Below, piece by piece: positions 1 through 11,781 of a DNA stretch of 64,000 bases (position 1 is the stretch's first letter; each line of letters starts with the position of its first letter). The notes beneath the pieces were generated by a model. It did no database searches. It had not been told where the DNA came from and worked only from the letters and a program-made list of their open reading frames with translations. The DNA is from Closterium sp. NIES-65 (Eukaryota; Streptophyta; Zygnematophyceae; Desmidiales; Closteriaceae). A program made the translations under genes and the position numbers. Where the stretch lies: contig CANXME010002192.1 of NCBI GenBank assembly GCA_948144175.1, positions 1,922,001 to 1,986,000 on the forward strand. The letters are read 5' to 3'.

Positions 1-315
1 AGTTCACCCAGGTCTGTGCACGTGTGTCTCTTCTGCAGCTCGGACTTCACGTGGGCGAGTCCAGCAGTGTGAGCTGTGGCAAAGACCAAGTCGTCGACGT
101 ACACGAGGATGTAGAACGGCGGCAGAGAGGTGTCGGTGCGTAGAAACAGCGACGGGTCAGCAGTAGAGGGAGCAAACCCAAGAGCCGCAAGTGTAGTCCT
201 CAGTGTGTCGTGCCACTCGCGCGGTGCCTGGCGGAGACCGTAGACTGGCCGTCAGAGGCTCCACTGGGTGCCAGGAGGGAAAGTCCTAGTGAAGCCAGGT
301 GGACGTGGCGGATGC
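1..315 (-). mobile_element. Ty1/copia reverse-transcriptase fragment
   Basis: The minus strand encodes part of a copia reverse transcriptase, including the VYVDDLVFAT-type catalytic stretch. The DNA matches 56082-56395 of the younger copia element in this window almost base for base, so it belongs to the same family. Similarity stops near 315 and the left part lies outside the window. It is a fossil piece, probably sitting in an intron of the gene that follows, because the next exon has its acceptor at 410-411. Confidence 0.85.
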
Positions 316-411
316 AGGAAGGTGTGACGTGGAAAGTTCACACAGTCCATCCTGTGGTCACGCGGCCACATTCATAACTGATGGTTTCTCTCTCCCCATG
401 TCATGTTGTAG

Positions 412-2374
412 ACCCCACACCCCTGCGCAGAACAAAGCCTACTTAGTGTGCTCTCAGCTCCTGTTTTTGAACCCCCCGGAGAAAATCAAGTACTACCCTG
501 CAGCGGAGGAAGTGTTCGAGGCGTTTGCTGTCCACTTGTCTGCCGAAGGGCTCGAGTCACTGAAGCTGCTGTGGTTGCACAACGACAAGTCAACCATGGG
601 TGTCTTCAACCACCAGATGTCATCAACCAGGTCAACAATCAAAAGCACCCTCAGGCCAGCAACGTACGCCGGCATGGGCCTCTCCGATTACGCCCATCTC
701 GTGGATACCCTGCCCATTGAGCTACACCCAAAGAAGTGGTTCAACCACGAGGATCTCCTGGCCGAGTACAGAGATGGTATGTGCGACTCGAACACACCAT
801 ATCCCCCTGCCTATATGTCAGGTGGCAGCTACAAATAACCGTGCGGTGTTCCTCACCCTGACTCTCATCAGCCACTTGATTTCTCTGCACCCCCTTTCCA
901 ACCCGTACGCTCCCTCCAAAATACAGAACAGTGGGCCCTCAACTGGCACTTTGACAAGGCCATCGGAATGCCCTTCAGCAACCCAATGTTTTCTTATGCA
1001 TTCAAGCTCTCCTTCAAGAGGGGCGGGGTCGTGTTCACCAAGTTCAAGAGCCGCATGGTGGCATGGGGCCTGTTTTCGGTAAGGATGTAGATATGTGTCT
1101 GTACACCCATGCCTCATCCCCTAAACCCCTTGCCTATACTTCATCTAAATCCCTGGTCGCTTAGGCGTTTGCAGTTACGTAGGGTGTGTCATCTTCACCG
1201 CTTTCAGTTGGCCCATATACCCGTAACTGTTAAAGACTAAGGACGGAGTCTATGAAGATTAGGTGCCCAAATTTCTCAAAATCGTTGGTCTCAATTTCTG
1301 GACAGAAACGTCGACTTCACAAGAAACGTTGTCGACGAAAGGTGCACTATTAGAATCCCACGAAATTCGAATATGTTGTAGCCCTAAACCGTGGCTACAT
1401 TTCCCAATTTGAATCGTATCAAAATATGAAGCATATCTCGAGTTATGCTTTTCGGCGCACTAGGGGGTATGCTGCCACAGAAATTTAACTCAATCACAAT
1501 TAATTCACAAGTCCCACAAAAGAACATTAGACTAGCACTAAACCTGGTAGGAGGGGAAGAGGAGGACGAGAGGGAAGGTCCTAAAAGAGAGTCCCCAACC
1601 AACGAAACCCCATGCCACACAATTCCCTTCCCCATAGGCAACAAACTTTGACCTTTGTCACTTTCCAACCCATGCCATCCACCTCACCACAACTTGGCCA
1701 CACTTACCAACCTGGTTTGGCTTCACCCAACCTCTTGGCAGCATCTACAGTGATGGGTTCGAATTTCCCAACCCCCTCAAGTCTGTACCCCATATTGAGT
1801 CAATGCCACAACTTCCCAATGTAGCTGCAACCAAAATATATAAGCATACGAACTCCAATGTTCATAACTTTCTTGGTTGTGCTCCGATCGCGACGATTCT
1901 TGGTTCGTCGGAAAGCTCTTGAGTAGAGGAATCACTTCAGATATCTGCTCAAGCCAAATAACATACACACACACAGAAAATCCAAACCACACAAGACACA
2001 AATTTCTTGCACACGCTCACACCACGCATGCAACGCACAAACACATGATGGGAGGCAGACAGACGTGAATGCATATGGTTGCATCACACAACACTAACCC
2101 CCCCCCCCATACTCCATCCACCCAACCCTACACCACATTGCAGATCGAGCGTTGCAAGCGAATTCCGGCCCAGCCGGAAGAAAACAGGCCGGACTACTTC
2201 GAGTGGTGTGACAAGGTCAAACAGATGATACAATTTGCCGTCGTGGAGCGGTGGATCCCACACGATCCGGCTCAGCGTGCGTTCGTCTTCCCGAACAAGT
2301 TCCTCATCGACGATGGCGACCTTGGAGATGTCATTCTTGCCCACCGGGCGATTGCAGGGCCCAGCATTGCGTAG
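412..2374 (+). CDS. Unrecognised gene, last three exons
   Basis: Three exons with matching phases: 412-776, 927-1078 and 2144-2374. Acceptors TTGTAG, ATACAG and TTGCAG and donors GTATGT and GTAAGG are all canonical; the phases (2, 1, 0) keep one frame to the TAG at 2372-2374. The spliced part gives about 248 residues, rich in aromatic and basic residues (for example QWALNWHFDKAIGMPF in exon 2), without a signal peptide or membrane segment. I do not recognise the family. Upstream exons must lie left of the copia scrap at 1-315. The last intron (1079-2143, about 1.06 kb) is low-complexity and may hold inserted repeat DNA. It could be a lineage-specific gene or part of an unrecognised transposon; the splice logic makes a real gene more likely. 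Confidence 0.55.
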
Positions 2375-2735
2375 GCTATTTGACCTGGTGCTAAAACTGC
2401 TGGTTGTTAGAATGCTGAATAATGGTTGTTGTAACCCAAAATATTGAATGTAATTCTGAAATCCTCAATACCCAAAATAAAACAAAACCAAAATCCAGTT
2501 TTAAAAAATTTGGTACCGAAATTGGACCAAAACGGATTGCGCCCGAATGTCATCCGGAAAAGCTCGCGTGCCAATTTGAAACTTGACCCGAGCCAAACCT
2601 TGTCGCGAGATGTGTGTCGGAGCTCCTATCAAATGATTCCAACCGTCGGTCGAAATTGGGTCCGGATTTTTTTACGCGAAGACAACCCCAATCAAAATTC
2701 GTCCAAACTTGGCATATGGTTTTTGTGATGGAACT
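2375..2735. other. 3' flank, no gene seen
   Basis: AT-rich downstream sequence of the preceding gene followed by about 250 bases of non-coding character leading into the copia fragment. No exon, RNA gene or repeat could be supported. Confidence 0.4.
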
Positions 2736-4290
2736 TCTACCTTGGGCTCCAAATCGGACGAGACGTGGAGAAGCGGAGCATGCGAGTGCACCAACGGAAG
2801 TACCTGGAGGCTTTGGCTGCCAACCTTGGCTAGAGTGAAGGTCATGTGGCTACTCCCTTTCCTTTTGGGTTCAAGTGTGTGAAGGGACCAGAGGAGGAGA
2901 GCGTTGGTGAAGAGGAGAGGTGCCGTTTTCACTCGTTGTTGGGCAGCCTCATGTATGCGGCGGTAAACACTCGGCCGGACGTGGTCTTTGCTAGCTGGTA
3001 GCTGGCTAGGGTTGTGCAATGCCCTAATGAGGAGCAGGTAGTTGCTGGAATGAGGGTGGCCAAGTATCTTGGCCAAACACCGACCGTTGGGCTGCAATAC
3101 TCGGCGGCGGCGCAAAGGCGCCAAAAGGGCGCGGATTGTGTAGAACCCGGGTGTTTGTTCCTCACCGCCTACTCGGATGCTTCATATGCATCTGAACCAG
3201 AGGACATGACAAGTGTTGGAGGGTTCATTTGCTGTGTTGGTGGAGGCCCAACTGCTTGGGAGAGCAAGAAGCAGGTGGACCAAGCATTGAGCTCGGTGGA
3301 GTCCGAGCACATGACACTCTTCCGTGCCATACGGGAGATTGTGTGGCAGCGGCGTTTGTTGGCTGAATTGGGGGAGGAGCAGCAAGGACCTACCCCACTT
3401 TACTGTGACAGCCAGGGTGCCATTGCACTAGCCAAGAATCCTGTGTTGCACGGCCTCACCAAGCACATGAGGGTGAAGTAGCACTGGACGAGGAACATGG
3501 TGGCCGCGGGTGAAGTTGAATTGCGCTACGTGAAGACAACGGGGCAGCCGGCTGACATGATGACTAAGAGGCTGGTGGAGCAGCAGCATTGGAAGTGTTG
3601 CAAGCTGGCTGGGATGGCTCTAAACTGAGAGAGCAACATATCCTAAGGCTAACAATCCGAGGGGGAGTTTGTTGGTGCAAACCTACGGCTTGCACTCGGC
3701 TTGTTGTCCGTGTGCGTGCATGCATGTGTGTGCATGGAGTGGCATGGAGGCATGAGATGATATACATTTCATGCTTATAATAGTGTGTGTATAATGGGTC
3801 ATGATGTTGAGTGTGTGTGTGTCGAGTCAATAGCGAGTTTTCGCTAGTCGCGTGTTACACGGTCATTTGTGTCTCGCGCGCAGTTTCTGTTTCGTCGTGT
3901 GTCCCGTGCGCCGTTTCTATTTTGTCGTGTGTCGAACGTTCGGCGTATCGCAGGTGTGTGCAGCAGACCCATCAAGAACTCAAGGATGAGTTTTTTGTGA
4001 TGAAGAACCCGAGCCCTGGTGTCAACATTCAAGTGATCGCGAAGCCCGCGAAAAGAGTACACCTCAAGATATTGAAGATAGTTACATTACTTTGTGTAGT
4101 GTAACATTTCACTTGGTGTAGGCCCTAGTAAAAGGTAGTTTCGAGACCCTTCGTGGTTGGGGACAGTGTGGCGCTGTTCCATATCACTGTACCTCGGCTC
4201 TTGGGGTTTGTAGGAGCTCGGAGTCATTCCCAACTCGTAAGTCTTCCTAACTCTTCCTATCTTGTGTTCTAAGACTATAGTGGCTGCCAT
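2736..4290 (+). mobile_element. Ty1/copia 3' end: RT tail, RNase H, LTR
   Basis: From about 2900 the plus strand encodes the end of a copia RT (GSLMYAAVNTRPDVVFAS) and then RNase H up to about 3630, with the familiar SKKQ, ALSSVESEH, YCDSQGAIALAKNP and QPADMMTKRL blocks. A purine tract (GAGGGGGAG) precedes the LTR start TGTTGGTGC at 3670. The right LTR limit is uncertain and placed near 4290. No matching left LTR is in view. It belongs to another copia lineage than the 43-62 kb elements and is a broken fossil. It lies just upstream of copy A, where that gene's first exon would be expected. Confidence 0.8.
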
Positions 4291-4999
4291 AGTGCCGTTC
4301 GTTCAAACCGACGCTGTGTCGTCAATACTTGGTGAAATCATGCGATCTAAATTGCCTATCGTAGGCGACGTTAAGACGCTCCAGATCCAAGTTGAATCAG
4401 GTCATTTAAAGCTGTGACCGGAACGCTATGAACGTTTAAAGCCGCTGTGCAGAAATCCGTCTGTGCACTCTATATTTCGTTTTAGGCACATTCAAGCCTA
4501 TTGTGACTATAACATCATCTGACCAGCCCCTCGAAAGGGAGCAGTTCCGAGCTATCCATGCAGCGCGAATCCCGCTCTGGCCTCGTGTTCTCCGAAGTAT
4601 GCAAACCGGTTCTTTCGGCTCATCAGCAGCCTCTACGCGGGGGATGTCCTAAGTGGACTTTTCACGCTCGGTCGCAACTGGGCCGAGGATCCACGCCTAA
4701 CAAACCCGCGCATCGAGCCGGTTCTTGCGTTGCGCACCGAAGGCAAATGCAGTGAGTGTGGCGCCGCGGGCTGGCTGTTTAATTTTCGAGAGGGGGAAGG
4801 AGGGAGGGGAGGGGAAGGGGGGAGGAAGAGGTTGAGGGGAAGTGGGGAGGGAGAGGGGCAGGGCCGACGACACGCAGGTAGAATTCTCGGGGGAAGAGGA
4901 GAGCAAAGCGCGGCTTATTTTCCGACCATCTAATGAGACTTATCTTTTTTTCATTCGGCAGGCTTAGGTATTGCTCACCCTTATTCAGACGCAACCTTG

Positions 5000-5115
5000 A
5001 TTTTTCCACAGGAAACCTTTTTTTTGCCCTTCTATTCATCTCCCCTCCCCTCCCCCCCCTCCCCTCCCCTCCCCTCCCCTCCCCCCCCCTCCCCTCCCCT
5101 CCCCTCCCCTTCCCG
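5000..5115. repeat. Pyrimidine-rich C/T run before an exon
   Basis: Near-pure CCCCT repeats fill the last 100 bases of copy A intron 2 and serve as an extreme polypyrimidine tract before the acceptor at 5127-5129. Confidence 0.6.
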
Positions 5116-5445
5116 TTTTCAACCCCCAGAGTCATCATGGGCCATCACAGCAGTGAGCGCGGTGGAAATGGCGTACGCGTTAGTGGCTGCCTCGACGCCC
5201 TCCATGGATCCCCCAAGCGCATATCACTACAGCAGGTGCGGTGTTGCTAACCAAGCACGGGCTTAACGGGAGCAGCTACTTCGGCTGAATAATTATTCGT
5301 GCTTATACGCATGCAGCTTATACCGCGTACACGTAGCTTTGCACCTAGCAGCAGCAGCAACAGCAGCAGGTTTTGATTGCAGGCTCACCAGCAGGTATTC
5401 TGTTCGGGCAGATTTACCTCCCCCAACCAATAACCCAACCCCACA

Positions 5446-5720
5446 GGTGCTGGACTGCAGGAACAGAACCAGCAGCAGCTGTGCGGCGGGCGGGTGGTCG
5501 ACCCACCCGCACCCCTTCCCCCTGCCGTCACCCACCCTTCCCACCCCCCAACCCCGTAGGTGCTACTGCAGGAACAGTAGCTGTTCTGTCAGCGGCTGCG
5601 CCACTCCCTTTTGCGTCACCCACCGTTCTCCTCTCCTTCTCTCAACCCCCAACCCAACCCCTCAGGTGCAAGACTGCACGAATAGCACGAGCAACAGCTG
5701 TGCGGCGGGCGGGTGGTTGA
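5446..5720 (+). repeat. Partial tandem copies of papain exon 4
   Basis: The first half of exon 4, encoding LDCRN..SSSCAAGGW, occurs at 5448-5505 and 5665-5720, with a weaker relic near 5560, before the complete exon at 5788-5949. Each piece brings its own CAG acceptor and the following pyrimidine-rich stretch (cccaccccttcccc), so the unit spans the intron-exon boundary. A copy of the exon's second half lies at 6010-6091. Confidence 0.75.
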
Positions 5721-6224
5721 CCCACCCGCACCCCTTCCCCCTGCCGTCACCCACCCCTCCTGCCTCTCCCCACCCACAACCCATCAGATTCTGGACTGCA
5801 GGAACGCAACGAGCAGCAGCTGTGCGGCGGGCGGGTGGCCGACAACAGCGCTGGACTACATGGTGGACGCCACGCTCACGTGGGGGGGGCTTGCGAGCGA
5901 TTCTGGGTACGCGTACACGCAGAAGGACGGCAAATGTAACAGGGGAAAGGTACAGCTGGGGGAGGTATGCCTGGGGGAGGTATGCCTGGGGAAGGTATGC
6001 TTGGGGGAAAGGACGCTGACGTGGCGGGGCTTGCCGCCGAGGCTGGCTACGCATACGCGCAGAAGGACGCCAAATGCAACAGGGGAAAGGTATTCTTGTG
6101 GCAGGTACACCGGGGGCAGGTATAATGCTTCATGATGGCGCGCATCTTTGTCGCGAGAGGCTCCTGTCCGTTCATTCCACAACGTCTTGCAGCAGGAGAG
6201 AGATGAGCTGTTCATGTCCATGTG

Positions 6225-6345
6225 CCCATGCCCGTGCCCATGCCTATGTGTCCATGTGCCTGTGCCCATGCCCATACCCATGCCCATGCCCATGTGCCCA
6301 TGCCCATGCCCATGTGCCCATGCCCATGCGCCCACATGCTCCTGC
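6225..6345. repeat. CCCATG hexamer array
   Basis: Imperfect hexamers of the type CCCATG fill the intron in front of exon 6 of copy A. A related array stands at 18718-18890, before exon 5 of copy B. Confidence 0.6.
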
Positions 6346-6599
6346 CTCAGGCAACACAGACTCAGCCCACCATTGCATTCGTGCGAGGCTCCTACCCCTC
6401 CTTCCAGACCTACACAGATATAATGGGAACACTGTTTTTAGCTTGAATCACAGATGTAAGGAGAGCAGTGGCTTGGTGCATTTCTTATCACGCTCTTACC
6501 CCTCCTTCCAGACGCACATATTATAAGTACGAGAAGCAGTTGTTAGGTGTGTGTAAACAAGACTCATGGGCTCTAACTCCTCCTTATGGTCTTACTCAG

Positions 6600-7025
6600 C
6601 AAGGTTTGCGGAGCAGTGTGTAGGTTGATTTTGAGTCAATGATGCAAGGGCTGACTGTTGAGCCGTGTTTTGAGTGGACTTAAAACTGTCCTACTCCTCA
6701 CTTTTGAGTCGACTCAAAACGAGGCGACTTTTGAGTCGACTCAAAACGAGGTAACTTTTGAATCGACTTAAAACGAGGTAACTTTTGAGTCGACTCAAAA
6801 CGAGGTGACTTTTGAGCCGATGATGCAAGGGCTGACTGTTGAGCCGTGTTTTGAGTGGACTCAAAACAGTCCTACTCCTCACCGAGGTGTGTGGAGCAGT
6901 GTTTAGTTTGTTTAGGAGTCGATGCAACGGCTGACTTTTGAGGTGCCTCAAAAGTCCTCCCTACTAACGGAGGTGTTCGGGGCAATGTGTAGGTTGGTTC
7001 TTTAGTTGACGCAATAGCGTCATAC
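6600..7025. repeat. Palindrome-bearing repeat block
   Basis: Three diverged copies of one unit (a GGAGCAGTGTGTAGGTTG type core, near 6610, 6890 and 6980) are separated by palindromes TTTTGAG-N4-CTCAAAA. Exact copies: 6702-6719, 6729-6746, 6783-6800 (centre TCGA) and 6849-6866 (centre TGGA). Weaker ones are at 6667-6685 and 6756-6773. A 24-bp form with the arms GACTTTTGAGG/CCTCAAAAGTC is at 6933-6956. Confidence 0.8.
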
Positions 7026-7109
7026 TCCCCTCTCCCAGTCCTCCTCACAGGCAGGCAGGAGGGGCGTTGTTTCAGATAATGTGTTGAGCAGTCAAAGCTT
7101 GTACTAAAT

Positions 7110-7370
7110 TGTGCTCATCCTTTCCTTTTTCCCTCCAACACTCCTTCCCTCCTCTCTTCCTCCACCTCTCCCTCCCCCCTTTCTCCCTCCACCTCTCTTT
7201 CCCCCCTCTCTCCCTCCACCTCTCCCTCTTTCCTCTCTCCCTCCACCTCTCCCTCTTTCCTCTCTCCCTCCACCTCTTCCTCTTCCCTCTCTCCCTCCAC
7301 CTCTTTTTCTTTCCTCTCTCCCTCCACCTCTCCCCTTCCCCTTCCCCCGTGCACGCTTCCCTTCCACCCT
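7110..7370. repeat. CTCCCTCCACCT-type pyrimidine array
   Basis: About ten imperfect 21-27 base units of CTCCCTCCACCTCTCCC type stand directly before exon 7 of copy A. The long open frames here on both strands are products of the repeat. Confidence 0.7.
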
Positions 7371-7793
7371 CTTCCCCAGGGCATATGCAGCGACGCAGGG
7401 TGTGCAGCGGCGGGGGTGGTGGATCACAGTGTGGTGGTGATGGGGTACAGCTTAACGTCATCGGAAGGCGCCTACTGGATCCTCCGCAACTCCTGGGGGG
7501 GCACGTGGGGCATGCAGGTAGGGTATGCGTGGCTTTGTTGTTTCTTTGCAAGTCGTTTTTTATCATTTAGTTAAAATGACCTGCAAGAGAAATAATATTA
7601 ATAATAAAAGATAAATAAAAAACGCTATCCGCGTGCACTATCACTCTCTGTATGCAGGGTTACATGGAAATGGCCTTTGAGGGAGGCGTTGGCATTTGTG
7701 GCATTCACTCAGTGCCGGCCCTCTACCCCATCATTAAGAGTTTGTTGACCCCCTCGTCTGTCTGCTTCTATGCATGCATGCGCACATATGGGG

Positions 7794-8075
7794 CACTGAT
7801 GGGGCACATGTGGGGCACTGATGGCGCACATGTGGGGCACTGATGGCGCACATGTGGGGCTCTGATGGCGCACATGTGGGGGCACTGATGGCGCACATGT
7901 GGGGCACTGATGGCGCACATGTGGGGCACTGATGGCGCACATGTGGGGCACTGATGGCGCACATGTGGGGCACTGATGGCGCACATGTGGGGCACTGATG
8001 GCGCACATGTGGGGCAGTGATGGCGCACATGTGGGGCACTGATGGCGCACATGTGGGACAGTGATGGCGCACAAG
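7794..8075. repeat. 23-bp satellite in copy A intron 8
   Basis: About twelve near-identical head-to-tail 23-base units (GGCACTGATGGCGCACATGT plus GGG). The array begins 55 bases after exon 8. It ends beside a palindrome at 8098-8114, which is itself followed by a diverged copy of the unit. Confidence 0.85.
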
Positions 8076-9388
8076 TAAGGAAGTTCTACACGTGATGTTT
8101 GAGGCGCCTCGAAAATCACCTCAATGCAGTGTATACATGTGGGGTAGTGATGGATCGCAAGTGAGAAGTTCTACTCGTGCTCGTGCTCGTGCCTGCATTC
8201 TCTCTTTTGACGCGCCTCACAAGACCTCCCCTCCCTCTCCTTCTCCCCCCCACCACACCAGCGCCCAAGCCATGCTAGTCACCGCAGAACCCATGTGGGG
8301 GGGGGCACGTGCGAGGAGGTGATGGATAGATTCTACACGTGCTCGTGCCTGGACCCGCTCTTCATTCCCGTTGCCGACAAGGGCGGCGCCCAGACGTGTG
8401 TGTTTGGTGAGTGGCGCCCACGCGTGTGTTTAATGAGTGGCGCCCACGCGTATGTGCTTTGGGAATATGAAGCTCACACTACTTTTTCACCATATGCCAT
8501 GCATCATTATCTTCCCCCCCTTCCCATCATACCCCATGACCTTACACTGACCTCTCCTGCACCCCCCACCGCCCCTCCCTCCTCTTCCCGCCCCGCCTAA
8601 TAAGAGCTCCCCTTGCGCCTCTTCCCCTTCCCCTGCACCTTTTCCCCTCCCCTAGCCCCTCTTCTCCTTCCCTCCCCCCACTCCCCCCTTGTACCTCTTC
8701 CCCTCCCCTTGCCCCTCGTCCCACTCGCTCTCTGCCAGCTGGCATGTGCAGCCAAGGAACGACAGTCTCCAACTCCCCTTGCGCCTCTGTTTTTCCCCCT
8801 GCCCCCCCACCCCCCCCCCCCCCCCCCCCCCCCCCCTCCACTTGCCCTTGCCAGTCAACGTGTGCAGCCAGCAGGACGAAAACCCGTGTGCAGTCGGCAC
8901 GTGCATCAACGACAAGGCGGGCGGCTTCTTTTGTCTCTGTCCACCGGGATTCGACCAGGGGTACCGCCCGAACGGTGCTCACACATGCGTCCCAAGTGAG
9001 TGTTCAAGCGGGCGGCTAATCTTGTCTTTTCTTACCCATGTTCTCACATGTGTCCTTATATGTGTTCAAGTGGATGGCTCCTCTTGTCCTTTTGCGATTC
9101 ATGCTTCTTTTAGAACCACAGTTAATCACATCTATCCCATCCCATATATGCACCGCAAATCACATCCATCCCATACCATGTATGCACAGCTTACTCTGAA
9201 ACATCACTGCGTCTTCATCCCTTTGAGTTCTTCTCACGTCTCAATCGCGTCTCCTCTTTCTCGCCCCTCCTCCTCTTTCTCACCTCTCCTGCTCCCCCTT
9301 TTTTTCTTCCCGGTTGTTATTATTATTTATCTTCTTGTTTTCTTTGTTCTTGTAAAATTTTCTTCCTTGCCTCCCTGAATCTCTGCAG

Positions 9389-9460
9389 CCACCACTCCAA
9401 GCTACAGCGTCGTCTTCCCAACAGACATCAGTTGTCCGCTCGCCGACCCCGTTCCCCATC
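9389..9460 (+). repeat. Partial copy of the first LysM exon
   Basis: A CAG acceptor plus YSVVFPTDISCPL-coding sequence repeats the beginning of the complete exon at 9506-9615. It has no visible donor, so it is probably a silent duplicate. Confidence 0.65.
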
Positions 9461-9935
9461 TCTAGCCTCTCCCATCTCTCCCCCCCTCCACCCCCCTCCC
9501 TGCAGCCTACAACCCCTCATACACCGTCATCTTCCCAATAGACATCAGCTGTCCGCTCGTCTACCAGCTCTACGGCCTCACAGAGGAGGCGTTTCTCGCT
9601 CAGAACCCCAACCTGGTGAGCTAGATGCTGAGAGTACCTTCACAGCTGGGAGGCTGATCTGGGAGGCTGATGTGGGAGGCTGGGAGAACGTTGCAACTGT
9701 GATCTCTCCTTTCCTCCTGCGTTCTCGCACTGTCCCACCTACTCGCCAGCTCCGCCCTGCGTCTCCCCCACTGAGCATGGAAGAGGACTTGCACGTGTGT
9801 TGTGATTCGACTCACACCCCCACCCGCTGAGTATAAATGAGGACTTGATGAGTGAGTGACAGATACCCTCACCCACCGCACCCCACTTCACCACACCTCT
9901 CCCAACCCCATGCCTTCACCTTTTGAATCACAAGG

Positions 9936-10033
9936 AATGGATCACTGCAAGTCCATCCCGGCCAACACGGCAGTGAGCGTGGCGCCACCCCTCAAGGGGG
10001 CAGTGTACTGTGCGCTCTACTACTCGTGGACTG
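9936..10033 (+). repeat. Partial copy of the LysM2 exon, 5' half
   Basis: Encodes MDHCKSIPANTAVSVAPP and ends at YYSWT. It duplicates the beginning of the exon at 10090-10313, which follows 57 bases later. This duplicate keeps the base that the full-length exon lacks. Confidence 0.65.
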
Positions 10034-10313
10034 GTCACTGGCGTAACTCACACCAAACCCCAACCCACCCCACCCCACTCAACCCACAGGGCATGGACCA
10101 GTACGAAACCATCCTTGCCAACACGGGAGTGAGCATGGCACCACCCTCAAGGGGGCAGTGTATTATGCGCTCTACTACTCGTGGACGGAAAATGACACGT
10201 GTGAGAGCGTGGCGGACAGTTTCTGGCTCACAGTGGACGACTTTCTGACGCTCAACCCCGGAATCAATTGCACGGATTGCACCGCCTGGAACGCTTTGAG
10301 CGTGAACCAGCAG

Positions 10314-10594
10314 GTGAGATGTGGTGCATTGCAGTGTACTGCGGTGCTCGGTGGTTTGGCGGACTTGTTCTGGCTGACAGTTGACGACTTTCTGACACTC
10401 AACCCCGGAATCAACTGCACGGATTACACCGCTTGGAACACTCTGACTGTGAACCAGCAGGTGAGATGTGGTGCAGTGCGGTGCAGAGCGGTGCTTGATG
10501 GTGTGGCTGACAGTTTCTGGATTGCAGTAAGGGGCTTTCTGACGCTAAACTTGGGATCAACTGCCTGGAACGCTCCGACTGTGAATCAGCAGGT
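10314..10594 (+). repeat. Two partial copies of the LysM2 exon, 3' half
   Basis: Units of about 140 bases repeat the WLTVDDFLTLNPGINC..VNQQ part of the exon together with its GTGAGATG donor and the following GGTGCAGTGCGGTGC run. Donors fall at the ends of the copies near 10460 and 10591. A similar extra copy follows the exon in copy B at 25057-25145. Confidence 0.7.
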
Positions 10595-11242
10595 GAGATG
10601 CGGTGCAGTGCGGTGCTCTATGGTGTGGTGCATGCGTTTGGGCAGGCATTAGATCTGCCAGTGGGGTTCAACCTAGGGTTAACCGTGCACCTCACTCACA
10701 CCGGGGTTCACACCTGCCTAGGCAGCCCACGTGCATGGCATACAAATGTTGTTTTGAGACGCCTCAAAACAGCACTTTTAACTCATGGCAATGGGCGGCA
10801 TTCCTGCTCAGGCTGTCCACATGCACGGCATGGTACACAGTTCGTGCCAGCGACACACGCAAGGGCAACATGCCTCGTCAAACCCCTTCTTATTCCGCTC
10901 CCTCGTCTTCTCTCTTCCCACCTCTCTCCTCACAGCTGTGTGTGGCGAAGGGCAGCGGGGGAGGGGACGTGCCCACGCTGCCCATGTGCACGGCATGGTA
11001 CACAGTACACTCGCGGGACACATGCGAGAGCATCATGAAGGATTTCGCTCTCAACCAAACCACCTTCTTCTCACTCAACCCGGGCGTGGGCTGCGACAGC
11101 CTCTTCGCGTCTGTTGGGGGCAGCAGCCTCGGCTGGAGTGGGGGTGGTGTGCAGGTGAGGGAATGGCAGCAGGTGAGGGGTGGGGAGGAGAAAATGGAGA
11201 TAATAATGTGATGTTTTTACGCCTTCTTCTTGATACGAGCTA

Positions 11243-11264
11243 GTTTTTTAGAATTCTCAAAAAC
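11243..11264. repeat. Palindrome between two 60-base copies
   Basis: Imperfect palindrome centred on GAATTC. The stretch beginning CAGCAGGTGAGGGGTGGGG (about 11165-11225) is repeated at once after it (11265-11330). Confidence 0.8.
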
Positions 11265-11332
11265 CAGCAGGTGAGGGGTGGGGAGGAGAAAGTGGAGATA
11301 GTAATGTGATGTTTTGATGCCTTTTTCCAGCT

Positions 11333-11560
11333 CAACTCAGCACTGGGCTGCGACAGCCTTTTTGCGTCCCTTGGGGGCAGCAGCCTTGGCCGGGCTGGGG
11401 GTGGAGTGCAGGTGAGGGGTTGGATGCGGTGATGATGGGATGGGAAGGGGTGTGGTTTTCCCTGCCTTCTTCTCCCTCAACCCGGGTGTCGGCTGCGACA
11501 GCCTCTTCGCGTCTGTTGGGAGCAGCAGCCTCGACTGGAGTGGAGGTGGTGTGCAGGTGA
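11333..11560 (+). repeat. Two partial copies of the LysM3 exon, 3' half
   Basis: Sequence for LGCDSLFASLGGSS and for FFSLNPGVGCDSLFASVG, each ending in GTGCAG followed by a GTGAG donor, repeats the end of the exon at 10936-11154. Confidence 0.7.
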
Positions 11561-11753
11561 GCGGTGGGGAGTAGGTGAGGGGTGGGATGCAGGTGAGGGG
11601 ATGGCGTCCTGGTGAGGGGTGGGATGCAGATGAGGGGATGGCGTGCTGGTGAGGGGTGGGATGCGGTAGTGAAGGAAGATCTGGCGCGTGTGGGATGCAT
11701 ACCTGGTGGATACCTCAAGCCCATCCACCCAATCTCTCCCCCCACTAAACCAG

Positions 11754-11781
11754 GTGTGTTTTGAGTCGACTCAAAACACAC
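11754..11781. repeat. Perfect 28-bp palindrome
   Basis: Arms GTGTGTTTTGAG and CTCAAAACACAC around TCGA. The sequences on its two sides (a GGCGCGTG..GATGCATAC..TGGT block at about 11680-11730 and again at 11783-11830) are imperfect copies of each other. They also resemble the start of the last exon (GGATGCATACCTGGT). Confidence 0.85.

Noticed and set aside
1445-2068. Short open frames in the last intron of the first gene
   Set aside because: No shared phase with the flanking exons, low-complexity composition and no recognisable motif.
7111-7570. Long overlapping open frames on both strands before copy A exon 7
   Set aside because: They translate the CTCCCTCCACCT array. Only 7380-7517 matches the papain exon.
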